From positions 1 through 58,524 of the forward strand of contig JAAYMU010000148.1 in assembly GCA_012521215.1 (NCBI GenBank): DNA of 58,524 bases. Direction: 5' to 3'. Made by a program: the position numbers and the translations under genes. Under the pieces are notes generated by a model. The model was not told the origin of the DNA, did no database searches, and saw only the letters and a program-made list of their open reading frames with translations. Origin of the DNA: Peptococcaceae bacterium (GTDB lineage: Bacteria; Bacillota; Desulfitobacteriia; Desulfitobacteriales; Syntrophobotulaceae). This document shows positions 1 to 7,130 of this stretch, one piece after another; position 1 is the first letter of the stretch, and every line of letters starts with the position of its first letter.

Positions 1-3
1 ACT

Positions 4-336
4 TTAAAATACCGTCTGTACTAAGAACATATAAACTGCAGTTCCTGCTCCGATGCTGAGTAGGGCATTGTTTTTCCAATGGTGGAGCAACACAATAAAA
101 ATAATAGCAATAGCCTCGGGAGCATAATTAGCCGGGCTGGTGAAATTTACTTCCCTTAGGCAATAAACTACCAGCATAGCGATAGAGGCATAAGGCAGAA
201 CTTTACCCAAATAAGTTATATAGCTACTGTTCTTTTTATTATTATGGAATAAAATAAAAGGTAAAAATCTAGTGATAACTGTACCGAGAGTTAGCATGCA
301 AATAATAATAAAAGTTTGCCCGGCTGTTAAAGTCAT
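4..336 (-). CDS. azlD: AzlD-family branched-chain amino acid transport protein
   Basis: This 110-residue, strongly hydrophobic protein has about four predicted membrane segments (near residues 7-25, 43-61, 70-87 and 90-108), the size and profile of AzlD. In the family, AzlC and AzlD together form an exporter of branched-chain amino acids and their analogues in the cytoplasmic membrane. Its ATG overlaps the end of azlC by four bases, so the two are translationally coupled, and the lrp-type regulator lies upstream in the same operon. The gene is complete, with its stop three bases inside the window edge. Family assignment rests on size, membrane profile and the azlC neighbour; the exported amino acid is inference. 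Confidence 0.88.
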   Translation of the reverse strand: MTLTAGQTFIIICMLTLGTVITRFLPFILFHNNKKNSSYITYLGKVLPYASIAMLVVYCLREVNFTSPANYAPEAIAIIFIVLLHHWKNNALLSIGAGTAVYMFLVQTVF

Positions 337-1037
337 TTTACTTCCTCCTTAGCTAAATTCTTGCGAAATACAGTCAGAATTACCAGGATTGCAGCCATGG
401 AAGGAATAATAAAATTACTTGGCCCGAAAACAATTAAGCAGCCAATGGAACATAAAATCCCAATAATTGCGGGTTTATGATTTTTTTGGGCTTTCCACTG
501 CCCCAGGAAGATGACAACAAAAAGCGCTGTTAACACAAAATCAAGGCCTTGGGTATTAAAAGAAATCATTGAGCCCAACAGTCCCCCCAGAATTGAACCG
601 AGTACCCAATAACTATGGTCAAGCAAAGTAATAAAAAATATAAACCATTTGCGGTTTACACCCGGAGGCGGTTCTGTGGAGCAGACAATAGAAAAGGTTT
701 CATCACATAATCCAAATATTAAGTAAGGTTTTAGTTTACCGGTATTTTTATATTTATCCAGCAAGGAAATGCCATAAAATAAATGACGAGCATTAATCAT
801 TAAGGTCATTAGTAAGGCGTAAATGGGATTAAAAACCGAGGTGAGAAATGTAATTGCTATATACTGGGCGGAACCGGCAAAAACTAAGAAACTGGCTAAG
901 GCCGTCCACCATACGCCATAACCTTTACTGCTCATTAAAACGCCATAGGCAATACCTAAAAAAGTAAATCCCGTAAGTACAGGGATGGTGTGGGGAAAGG
1001 CCGCTTTTAGTGCTCTTTTAAGATTGTTTTTTTTCAA
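333..1037 (-). CDS. azlC: AzlC-family branched-chain amino acid exporter subunit
   Basis: A 234-residue polytopic membrane protein with the AzlC signature around residues 20-60, including GIAYGVLMSSKG and the conserved FAGSAQ, followed by the NARHLFYG segment. AzlC is the large subunit of the AzlCD branched-chain amino acid efflux system. The start is a TTG at 1037, preceded by AGGAGTG at good distance. The gene sits 12 bases downstream of the Lrp-type regulator and overlaps azlD by four bases, the same order as the azlB-azlC-azlD operon of Bacillus subtilis. Regulation by the adjacent Lrp protein is likely but inferred. Confidence 0.93.
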   Translation of the reverse strand: MKKNNLKRALKAAFPHTIPVLTGFTFLGIAYGVLMSSKGYGVWWTALASFLVFAGSAQYIAITFLTSVFNPIYALLMTLMINARHLFYGISLLDKYKNTGKLKPYLIFGLCDETFSIVCSTEPPPGVNRKWFIFFITLLDHSYWVLGSILGGLLGSMISFNTQGLDFVLTALFVVIFLGQWKAQKNHKPAIIGILCSIGCLIVFGPSNFIIPSMAAILVILTVFRKNLAKEEVK

Positions 1038-1049
1038 ATAATTTCACTC

Positions 1050-1523
1050 CTAAACTTCATCAACTGGCACATAAACAGTTCTTTTTTCTGTACTCATAAC
1101 TACGCTTGTTTCCACCCTGCTAATGCTGGAATTTCGCATTAAAGAATCAATAATAAAATTCCGGTAGCTATCCATATCCTTGGCTACAATCTTAAGCAGA
1201 TAATCATGACTGCCCGTAAGAGTGTAACATTCTTGCACTTGAGGGAATTTTTGGACATCCTCTAAAAAGGAATGAATTGTTTCTCTGTTTAAAGGGGATA
1301 GGTTTACAAGGGCAAAGGCAGTGACTTCCATGCCTAATTTTTTTTCATCAACAATAGTGGTAAATTTTTTAATAATCCCCGTTTCTACTAAATTTTTGGT
1401 TCGGGCCAGGCAAGCCGAAGGGGAAAGTCCTATTTTCTTGGATAATTCCAGATTGGAAATGGAAGCGTCAAGCTGCAATTCCCGCAAAATGGCCCTATCA
1501 GTATTATCAAGCGCAATTGGCAT
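1050..1523 (-). CDS. Lrp/AsnC-family transcriptional regulator (AzlB-like)
   Basis: A 157-residue protein with an N-terminal AsnC-type helix-turn-helix (about residues 8-60; LDNTDRAILRELQLDAS and the recognition region LSKKIGLSPSACLART) and a C-terminal RAM effector domain (about 70-150; GSHDYLLKIVAKDM). Such proteins bind amino acids and DNA as octamers or dimers. It is the first gene of the lrp-azlC-azlD operon, matching AzlB of B. subtilis, which represses azlCD. Autoregulation from the AT-rich region at 1524-1620 is expected from family behaviour; no operator is clear by eye. Confidence 0.93.
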   Translation of the reverse strand: MPIALDNTDRAILRELQLDASISNLELSKKIGLSPSACLARTKNLVETGIIKKFTTIVDEKKLGMEVTAFALVNLSPLNRETIHSFLEDVQKFPQVQECYTLTGSHDYLLKIVAKDMDSYRNFIIDSLMRNSSISRVETSVVMSTEKRTVYVPVDEV

Positions 1524-1722
1524 ATTTTATCCTCCGTTTATGTACTTTTACAGAATTATATTTCGCATATCAAAAAGATTACTATATAATATTATGGAGG
1601 TCAATAGTATACTAATTATATCTGAGAGCTTGAAATAACCTGATTGATAAAAGCTAAGTAAAGCCATTTACTTGAAAACTTTTATCATAGGAGATAAAAT
1701 AAAACTCATAGTTCCATCACTC

Positions 1723-1758
1723 TATTATGAATTGCAATACTATTATGAATTGTAATAC
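1723..1758. repeat. Tandem 18-bp direct repeat upstream of rex
   Basis: Two head-to-tail copies of TATTATGAATTG(C/T)AATAC lie at 1723-1740 and 1741-1758 and differ at one base. They end about 40 bases before the rex start codon. The first copy contains the palindrome ATTGCAAT. This looks like a duplicated regulator site or a slippage duplication in the rex promoter region; the binding protein is unknown. Confidence 0.6.
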
Positions 1759-1799
1759 ACGTATAAAGATAACTGGCCTTCCCGGGAGGAATTATAATT

Positions 1800-2438
1800 A
1801 TGACTCGAAAACCTGTATCCAGCACAGTAATCAGAAGATTGCCCAGATATTATCGGTATCTTACTTCTTTAAGGGAGATAGGTATCAGTAATATATCTTC
1901 TAAAGATCTTGCCAAAAGAATGAACATAACCGCATCTCAGGTCAAACAAGATTTTTCCACTTTTGGATGTTATGGTCTTCAAGGGTATGGTTATGATGTG
2001 GATTTTCTACATGATAGAATTGGTGAAATCCTAGGGCTTGATACAATACGCCATATGATTATTATCGGGGCAGGAAGTTTGGGGCACGCTCTGGCCAGGC
2101 ATACTGAATTTGAAAAAAGGGGATTTAAAGTAATTGGTATCTTTGATACCAGATCAGAGCTAATCGGGGAGGAGATTGGTAATCTTAAGATTAGGCATTT
2201 TGACACTATTGAGGAATTTTTAGCCCAAAATAAGGTAGATATAGCAGCATTGGCTGTTCCTGAAAATCATGCCAAAAGAGTAGTGGAATATATTACGAGC
2301 CTGGGCATTAAAGCTATTTGGAACTTTGTGCCCATGAAACTCACAACTGATAAGGATGTTATAGTGGAAAATATTCACCTCATTGATAGCTTATTGGTCT
2401 TGGGCTGCCAGATTCAAGATAAAAAAAATAAAGTCTAG
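1800..2438 (+). CDS. rex: Redox-sensing transcriptional repressor Rex
   Basis: A 212-residue protein with the Rex layout: an N-terminal winged helix (residues 6-60, with SSKDLAKRMNITASQVKQD) and a Rossmann NAD(H)-binding domain starting at GAGSLGHAL (90-98). Rex senses the NADH/NAD+ ratio and releases DNA when NADH rises, so controlling fermentative and respiratory genes. The ATG is preceded by GGGAGGA. The gene is monocistronic and ends at a bidirectional terminator. adhE in this window (33.5-36.1 kb) is a typical Rex target, but I could not see a convincing Rex operator upstream of it. Confidence 0.96.
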   Translation: MTRKPVSSTVIRRLPRYYRYLTSLREIGISNISSKDLAKRMNITASQVKQDFSTFGCYGLQGYGYDVDFLHDRIGEILGLDTIRHMIIIGAGSLGHALARHTEFEKRGFKVIGIFDTRSELIGEEIGNLKIRHFDTIEEFLAQNKVDIAALAVPENHAKRVVEYITSLGIKAIWNFVPMKLTTDKDVIVENIHLIDSLLVLGCQIQDKKNKV

Positions 2439-2481
2439 TTTGGCAAACTTAACTTCCTACTTTCAAATACATGAAAATAAC

Positions 2482-2530
2482 AAAGGTAGAGCAGAACTAT
2501 AAATATCTTGCTCTACCTTGTTGTTTTACT
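2482..2530. terminator. Bidirectional terminator between rex and nifX-like gene
   Basis: AAGGTAGAGCA (2483-2493) pairs with TGCTCTACCTT (2509-2519). The stem is followed by a T-rich run on the plus strand. It lies between the convergent rex and NifX-like genes. Confidence 0.8.
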
Positions 2531-2541
2531 TTGTTTTTCTT

Positions 2542-2904
2542 TTAGTGATGACATCCGTGTTCATGGGCCTCACAGGAATCACCGGAGTCAACAAGGGCTC
2601 CTTGTAAATATTGGAGAGTAACTTCTTTCACATTCCCCGAGCAGCCGCGTACTACTTGGATTCCGGCGTTATTTAGGACATTTACTGCTCCTTGTCCCAT
2701 GTTGCCTGCCAGCATAATGCTGACACCCATATCGGCCAGAGTCTGAGCAATATTTGACTTACAGCCGCACCCTTCAGAAGAGGGGATGGTTTCCTGCTCT
2801 AGGATTTGTTTACTGTTATCATCGATGGTGAAAACCGTAAAATACTCGCAATGGCCGAAATGACTGTCGACCTGATTTTCTCGAGACGGTAAGGCAATTT
2901 TCAT
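2542..2904 (-). CDS. NifX/NafY-like dinitrogenase iron-molybdenum cofactor family protein
   Basis: A 120-residue protein of the family that includes NifX, NafY, the NifB C-terminus and the archaeal MTH1175-type proteins. The opening MKIALPSRENQVDSHFGHCEYF and the segment LAGNMGQGAVNVLNNAGI (about residues 65-83) are diagnostic. The C-terminus is a Cys/His-rich tail (CEAHEHGCHH) that could bind metal. Stand-alone members are common in anaerobes without nitrogenase and often accompany Fe-S or P-loop MinD-type genes; no nif genes are in the window. It is divergent from the hemerythrin-like gene across a perfect 28-bp palindrome. The cofactor handled is unknown. Confidence 0.9.
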   Translation of the reverse strand: MKIALPSRENQVDSHFGHCEYFTVFTIDDNSKQILEQETIPSSEGCGCKSNIAQTLADMGVSIMLAGNMGQGAVNVLNNAGIQVVRGCSGNVKEVTLQYLQGALVDSGDSCEAHEHGCHH

Positions 2905-2969
2905 CGCAGTTTAATACCTCCATGTATGCAATTTTAATGTATTATGTTTACTCTGGTAATCGTAATTCT

Positions 2970-2997
2970 ATTATAAAACATTATTGACATATGTCAA
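2970..2997 (-). promoter_or_regulatory. Candidate sigma-A promoter of the nifX-like gene
   Basis: On the minus strand, TTGACA (2997 to 2992), a 16-base spacer and TATAAT (2975 to 2970) are both consensus hexamers. The -35 lies inside the palindrome at 2977-3004, so a protein bound there would block this promoter. Confidence 0.65.
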
Positions 2998-3004
2998 TAA
3001 TGTT
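2977..3004. promoter_or_regulatory. Perfect 28-bp palindromic operator in the nifX-like/hemerythrin-like gap
   Basis: The half-site AACATTATTGACAT (2977-2990) is followed directly by its exact reverse complement (2991-3004). Each arm carries a TTGACA, so the palindrome contains potential -35 hexamers for both divergent genes. A plus-strand -10 would be the weak CATAAC at 3007. The size and position fit a dimeric repressor site of ArsR, MarR or a similar type; the protein is not encoded next to it. Confidence 0.75.
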
Positions 3005-3137
3005 AGCATAACTTGTTTCTTTCGATAACAAAATTTCCTTCTTTTTCATTCGGTATCCTATGTTACGTCCTCAATATGGGGTTTTTGGTAATATTAGCTT
3101 AAAGTTTATAGAAAGCTTATAGAAGGGAGCAGGTAAA

Positions 3138-3554
3138 ATGACAAGAACAGAAAGATTTAGGAAGCAGCATACGGCAATAACGGAAGTTGTTACAACAATC
3201 AAGGCTTTATTGCAACCGGAATTGGTAGTTAATAATTCAGAGCTTATTCGAAAAAACTTATCCAAACTAATGGGGAAATTGTCGGTTCATCTAGCTGCGG
3301 AAGATGAGGTGCTATATCCCGAACTTCTCAGGCATGATGATGGTAAGGTAGTGCAGACTGCACAAAAATATTTGCAAGAACTCGGAGATATTAAAGAACG
3401 GTTTTCTGCATATTGCAGCAAATGGGCAGTAGCCCCCCTGATTAAAAACAAACCTGAGGAATTTATCAAGGAAACTGTGGAATTGTTTAGGACCTTAGGG
3501 AAAAGAATTGACCTGGAAGAAAAGGAATTATATAGACTGGCTGATTCATTATAA
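3138..3554 (+). CDS. Hemerythrin-like (HHE) domain protein
   Basis: A 138-residue helical protein with the spaced His/Glu pattern of the hemerythrin HHE family: KQH near residue 11, HLAAEDEVLYPELLRH near 54-70 and a C-terminal DLEEKELY helix. Such proteins bind a non-haem di-iron centre and act in oxygen or nitric oxide sensing or in Fe-S repair; the role here is inferred. GAAGGGAGC precedes the ATG. The 3' end overlaps the convergent MFS gene by six bases. It shares its promoter region and the palindrome at 2977-3004 with the NifX-like gene. Confidence 0.8.
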   Translation: MTRTERFRKQHTAITEVVTTIKALLQPELVVNNSELIRKNLSKLMGKLSVHLAAEDEVLYPELLRHDDGKVVQTAQKYLQELGDIKERFSAYCSKWAVAPLIKNKPEEFIKETVELFRTLGKRIDLEEKELYRLADSL

Positions 3555-4757
3555 GGATTTAGTATTATATGTCATGGCCTTTTTTCCATGCAGCAAGTAG
3601 TACAGGGGGATAGCGGCAAATAATATAACAGTCAGAATTAGATATAAACCGCGAAATCCCGAAAAGGGAATAACGAGACCATGCAAAAAGGGGCCGATCC
3701 CCAAACCGCCGTCTAATAAAACAAAATAGGTTGAAGTGGCGAGCCCTACCCGGTGCTTAGGCGAAACTTTAACGGCTATGGCCTGACAGCAAGAGTTTAG
3801 AGAACCAAAACCTAAACCGATTAAGGCCGCTGCTAAAAGAAGGATAAAACCATGCCGGGCTTGACTGAACAATAACATACCCGAGGCAAAGGAGACTAGG
3901 GAGGGGAAAATTACAATATTCTCCCCTTTTTTATCAAATAAGGGACCGGTAATTAACCTGGAAATCAGGATAGAAACGGCGTATACTATAAAAAAGTAGG
4001 TTGCCGGATGTACCAAGTTGATTTCCCGGGCATAGGAAGTCAGGAATGTCAGAACACCCGAGAAAGTATAGGTCATAATGAATATAAAGATCGAAATGGG
4101 GAGAGCTTTGATTTCAAAATAGTTTTTGAAATCAAAGCCAACTACCGGCCATTTTTTTTGGCTCCTAGGCCGCTTGGGGGCTGTCATTTCAGAAATGTTG
4201 GCCGGCAAAGCAATTAAAATACTAATGGCGGCCAACAGGACGCAAACCATAAACAGTACGGTGAAATTGGCATGAATAGTTAAGTAGGAGCCGACAAAGG
4301 GACCGAAGCCCATAGCTAAGGTCATACTCATGGAATAGTAACTAATTCCTTCTCCCCGGCGTTCGGAAGGAATAACTTCCACTACGGCTACGGCCAAAAC
4401 AGTTACCACAACGCCAAATGCCAGTCCGTGACCAAAACGGATAATTAGCAGAATAGTTAAACTTTGCACCGGAAAATACAAAAGCATAATAAGTAAAAAC
4501 AAAATAAGTCCGGTGAAAAGTGTCCTTTTCCTTCCCCATATTTCCAAATATCTGCCTGTAATTAGGCGGCCAATAAGTTCGCCGATTATGAAAATACCGG
4601 CAACGAGGCCAGCCATACTCTTGGGAGCGGCAAATTCTTCTACGGTATAAATGGCTAAAGTTGTAAGTAAGAGGTGGAGGATTAAAAAAACGCAAAAAGT
4701 TGTAAAAAATAAAACAATAAAATCCTTAGTCCATAATTTTGGCTTTATCTTGTGCAT
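3549..4757 (-). CDS. MFS transporter, drug-efflux type
   Basis: A 402-residue major facilitator protein with about 12 membrane segments. The loop 2-3 signature GRLITGRYLEIWGRKRT is the MFS motif A, and the N-terminal half has the layout of YwoG/YfmO-like multidrug exporters. The substrate is unknown. The gene is divergent from the ferredoxin gene at 4959; a plausible promoter lies at 4835-4864 with a perfect palindrome just upstream of its -35. The stop codon overlaps the convergent hemerythrin-like gene by six bases. Confidence 0.88.
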   Translation of the reverse strand: MHKIKPKLWTKDFIVLFFTTFCVFLILHLLLTTLAIYTVEEFAAPKSMAGLVAGIFIIGELIGRLITGRYLEIWGRKRTLFTGLILFLLIMLLYFPVQSLTILLIIRFGHGLAFGVVVTVLAVAVVEVIPSERRGEGISYYSMSMTLAMGFGPFVGSYLTIHANFTVLFMVCVLLAAISILIALPANISEMTAPKRPRSQKKWPVVGFDFKNYFEIKALPISIFIFIMTYTFSGVLTFLTSYAREINLVHPATYFFIVYAVSILISRLITGPLFDKKGENIVIFPSLVSFASGMLLFSQARHGFILLLAAALIGLGFGSLNSCCQAIAVKVSPKHRVGLATSTYFVLLDGGLGIGPFLHGLVIPFSGFRGLYLILTVILFAAIPLYYLLHGKKAMTYNTKSL

Positions 4758-4834
4758 ATAATTTCTCCGATTCTAGAATAATTAAATAATTCACAGTTAC
4801 TTTTTTAATGGCTGCATCTAATCAGTACCATTTT

Positions 4835-4864
4835 ACTATAAACAGTGGGCCTTACAAAAGTCAA
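4835..4864 (-). promoter_or_regulatory. Candidate sigma-A promoter of the MFS gene
   Basis: On the minus strand, TTGACT (4864 to 4859), an 18-base spacer and TATAGT (4840 to 4835) are visible. The palindrome at 4874-4891 lies directly upstream of the -35, an activator-type position for this gene. Confidence 0.55.
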
Positions 4865-4873
4865 CCTAAGTCT

Positions 4874-4891
4874 CGGTAACATATGTTACCG
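4874..4891. promoter_or_regulatory. Perfect 18-bp palindromic operator, CGGTAACAT/ATGTTACCG
   Basis: CGGTAACAT is followed immediately by its reverse complement, between the divergent MFS transporter and ferredoxin genes. The central ACATATGT is identical to that of the palindrome at 2977-3004, while the outer arms differ. The spacing suits a dimeric regulator; none is encoded nearby. Confidence 0.7.
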
Positions 4892-4958
4892 CCCAAAAAA
4901 GTGATAAGTTTTAATATTAAATCATAAAATAATTTTGTTGCTTTAAGGAGGTTAAGTT

Positions 4959-5147
4959 ATGAAAGCGAAAATAGAACGGGAAAAATGTATTGGTTGCGGA
5001 CTATGTGCCTCTCTATGCCCCGAAATATTTTCCATGGGGGATGATGACATTGCTCAGGCGGTAGACCAGGAATTACTTGGAGATGTGCTGGAAAGTGCCG
5101 AAGAGGCTAAGGATTCCTGTCCGGTAGAATGTATTATTATTGAATAG
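4959..5147 (+). CDS. Monocluster [4Fe-4S] ferredoxin
   Basis: A 62-residue acidic protein with Cys10, Cys13 and Cys16 (CIGCGLC) plus Cys54 (SCP) as ligands of one [4Fe-4S] cluster. Cys20 and Cys58 occupy the places of the second cluster site or disulfide seen in bacterial monocluster ferredoxins. It is a soluble low-potential electron carrier. AAGGAGG precedes the ATG. The YgbA-like gene begins about 100 bases downstream on the same strand, so they may be cotranscribed. The upstream palindrome at 4874-4891 is a candidate control site. Confidence 0.95.
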   Translation: MKAKIEREKCIGCGLCASLCPEIFSMGDDDIAQAVDQELLGDVLESAEEAKDSCPVECIIIE

Positions 5148-5269
5148 TCATTCTTTTGTTGCAGGCGGAATAACTTAGAGCTTAAAAAAGCAAGATAATG
5201 ATATAGTAAAAAAAACGAATTGACCTATATGAAGGATTGGTTCAGAAAGAAATGGGTATTGTTAAGATT

Positions 5270-5620
5270 ATGAATAAGCAGCAAAGAGAAAAACATACAA
5301 TTGAAAAAATGATTGATATTTACTGTAAAGCGATGCATCAGCCGGACAAGGTCAGATGTGAACAGTGTGAACGGTTGCTCCAATACTCGATCCAAAGAAT
5401 TGAGAAATGTATCCACGGAAAAGATAAGCCGGTTTGCGCTAAGTGTAAAATTCATTGTTACCGGCCTCAAATGCGGGAAGAAATAAAGAAAGTTATGCGC
5501 TATGCCGGACCAAAGATGATATTTAAACATCCGATTCTAGCAATTTATCATCTGTTGGATTCTTTTAGAAGGCAACCAGAAACAATGAAACCGCAAAAAA
5601 ATTATAAGGAGAGGACGTAA
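5270..5620 (+). CDS. YgbA-like protein (nitrous oxide-stimulated promoter family)
   Basis: The product matches the small YgbA family: RCEQCERLLQYS, then EKCIHGKDKPVCAKCKIHCY and RPQMREEIKKVMRYAGPKM, a cysteine-rich set that could bind metal. In E. coli, ygbA responds to nitric oxide through NsrR; its biochemical role is not established. I prefer the ATG at 5270 (product about 116 residues) because the family typically begins near MNKQQREKHTIEKMI, but in-frame starts at 5237 (TTG) and 5252 (ATG) exist and no ribosome site is decisive. The downstream lipoprotein gene starts four bases after the stop, so these two are an operon. Confidence 0.82.
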   Translation: MNKQQREKHTIEKMIDIYCKAMHQPDKVRCEQCERLLQYSIQRIEKCIHGKDKPVCAKCKIHCYRPQMREEIKKVMRYAGPKMIFKHPILAIYHLLDSFRRQPETMKPQKNYKERT

Positions 5621-5624
5621 GAAT

Positions 5625-6335
5625 ATGAAAAGGTCTGCTTATTTACTGCTCTTAACAATGCTTATGTTATTTATGACATTCTTTTATGTTGGCTGTACAA
5701 AACCCCCTTCAACTGATCCCCTTCCTCCCAACCATAACAACCAGACAGCTGATAATAACCAGGCTGGTAAAGACAACGAGAGAACGGGAGATTTAAAACC
5801 GGGAGATTTTTTCCCGTTGACCAACGGATCTTTTTGGGATTATCTTGGGGAAGGAATGGAGTATGCTACCTTTAACCGTCAGGTGATATATGCTGACAAC
5901 AATCTGGCTCAAGTCCGGGAGGATAACGGAGGAACGGTAAGTGCTTCTGTTTATCAGGTTACCTCTGAGGCCGTGACCAGAGTCTTTTTTCAAGGGGAAG
6001 CGTATGAGGATTCAAATTTCCTAGGGGCTGACCCCAATGATAATACTATAATAATTAAAGCCCCGCTTGAAGTCGGGAATAAGTGGGGCATAAGGGACGG
6101 AACGAGAGAAATTATCGCTCTTAATGCCGATATAGATACACCTGCCGGCAATTTCAAAGACTGTCTGGGAATAAAAATTAGTTATAGCAGCGGCTCTGTA
6201 TCTTATGAATATTTTAAGGCGGGAATAGGTATGGTTAAAAGAGAATTCAAAAGCAATGGGGAGACAGTTACCTCCAGTTTGGAAGATTACAAAGTCAACA
6301 ACTTAAATCAAAGCAATAAGCGGGATAACCCCTAA
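5625..6335 (+). CDS. Putative lipoprotein of unknown function
   Basis: A 236-residue protein with a lipoprotein signal peptide: basic MKR, a hydrophobic core and the lipobox VGC with Cys24. An Asn/Pro-rich linker (residues 25-60) leads to a beta-rich extracytoplasmic domain beginning near GDFFPLTNGSFWDY. It is expected on the outer face of the cytoplasmic membrane. AAGGAGAGG precedes the ATG, four bases after the YgbA-like gene, and a strong terminator follows. I do not recognise a function. Confidence 0.8.
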   Translation: MKRSAYLLLLTMLMLFMTFFYVGCTKPPSTDPLPPNHNNQTADNNQAGKDNERTGDLKPGDFFPLTNGSFWDYLGEGMEYATFNRQVIYADNNLAQVREDNGGTVSASVYQVTSEAVTRVFFQGEAYEDSNFLGADPNDNTIIIKAPLEVGNKWGIRDGTREIIALNADIDTPAGNFKDCLGIKISYSSGSVSYEYFKAGIGMVKREFKSNGETVTSSLEDYKVNNLNQSNKRDNP

Positions 6336-6372
6336 ATTGAAATAACCCCAAATAAAACCCCCTAAATAAATT

Positions 6373-6424
6373 AAACCCTAGGGAAGTCAGATCAAATAGT
6401 TGCTGATTCCATAGGGTTTTTATA
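6373..6424 (+). terminator. Terminator after the lipoprotein gene
   Basis: AAACCCTA with an adjoining GGGAAGTCAG arm (6373-6390) pairs with CTGATTCC and TAGGGTTT (6403-6418), followed by a T run. It closes the ferredoxin/YgbA/lipoprotein transcript. Confidence 0.8.
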
Positions 6425-6491
6425 CTTTATTAGAATATAAAGGAGGGGCAGGGACATAATAAACTAGACATTTCAAATGGAGGTGTATATT

Positions 6492-6692
6492 TTGTTAAAC
6501 ACTAGACTGGCTCCTCATGAGACCCTTGATTTACATGAATTGCTTGCAGCCAAAACCCTGAGTATTTCTAAGAGTGCTGCCATGACTTCTTTTGTTAATG
6601 ACCCCGAGTTAAAAAGTATTATGCAGGCAGAAATGCAAACTTGCTCGAAGCACGCTCAAGATATTCAATCTCTGCTCAATCAGGCTATATAG
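6492..6692 (+). CDS. Small CotF-related spore coat protein
   Basis: A 66-residue helical protein (RLAPHETLDLHELLAAKT) resembling the short partner proteins that accompany CotF-type spore coat proteins in Clostridia. The TTG at 6492 is the best start because GGAGGTG lies six bases upstream; an in-frame ATG at 6477 overlaps that same ribosome site and cannot use it. The CotF-domain gene follows after 11 bases. It probably functions on the spore surface and is expressed late in sporulation, by family analogy; no sigma-E or sigma-K promoter was identified with confidence. Confidence 0.75.
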   Translation: MLNTRLAPHETLDLHELLAAKTLSISKSAAMTSFVNDPELKSIMQAEMQTCSKHAQDIQSLLNQAI

Positions 6693-6703
6693 GGGGGAAA
6701 GCA

Positions 6704-6997
6704 ATGGAACAGTATGTAAGAACAAGCCTTAGCGACCAAACTATTTGCGGAGACTTACTCACTAGTGCTAAAATGGCTGTTAAAAGCTATGCTACGGCTT
6801 TAACTGAAGCAACTACTCCACAGGTAAGAGACCTTTTACGCCGCCAGTTGGATGATGCCATAAGCAGCCAGGAGAAAATTTTTAGATTTATGGAGAAAAA
6901 GGGTTGGTACAAACCTTTTGATATTAATGCTCAAATCCAGATGGATATTCAAAGTTCACAAAAAGCGATAAATGAGGTTAGAGCTTATATGCAGTAA
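6704..6997 (+). CDS. CotF-domain spore coat protein
   Basis: A 97-residue, four-helix ferritin-like protein with the CotF pattern: TICGDLLTSAKMAVKSYATAL, then a second helix with DLLRRQLDDAISSQEKIFRFM and the usual C-terminal KGWYKPFD. CotF proteins are components of the Bacillus and Clostridia spore coat. The ATG at 6704 follows AGGGGGGAAA; longer in-frame readings into the previous gene have no support. It forms a two-gene operon with the small coat protein at 6492 and is followed by a bidirectional terminator. Confidence 0.85.
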   Translation: MEQYVRTSLSDQTICGDLLTSAKMAVKSYATALTEATTPQVRDLLRRQLDDAISSQEKIFRFMEKKGWYKPFDINAQIQMDIQSSQKAINEVRAYMQ

Positions 6998-7050
6998 CCT
7001 TAAGGGCTTACAGTTAGGATTTTAATGAATTAGCTAATAAAACATAACCA

Positions 7051-7083
7051 GTAAAAGCCAGGTTTATCCTGGCTTTTACTAAT
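7051..7083. terminator. Bidirectional terminator between cotF-like and degV-like genes
   Basis: GTAAAAGCCAGG (7051-7062) pairs perfectly with CCTGGCTTTTAC (7068-7079) across a five-base loop. It serves the two convergent genes. Confidence 0.85.
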
Positions 7084-7130
7084 CATAAATATCCTGTATA
7101 ATAACTAGGTAATTCTTTAAAACCAGCAGT

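Noticed and set aside
6641-6703. Longer start for the CotF-domain gene inside the previous gene
   Set aside because: The extension reads the upstream gene in another frame, and the ATG at 6704 has AGGGGGGAAA directly before it.
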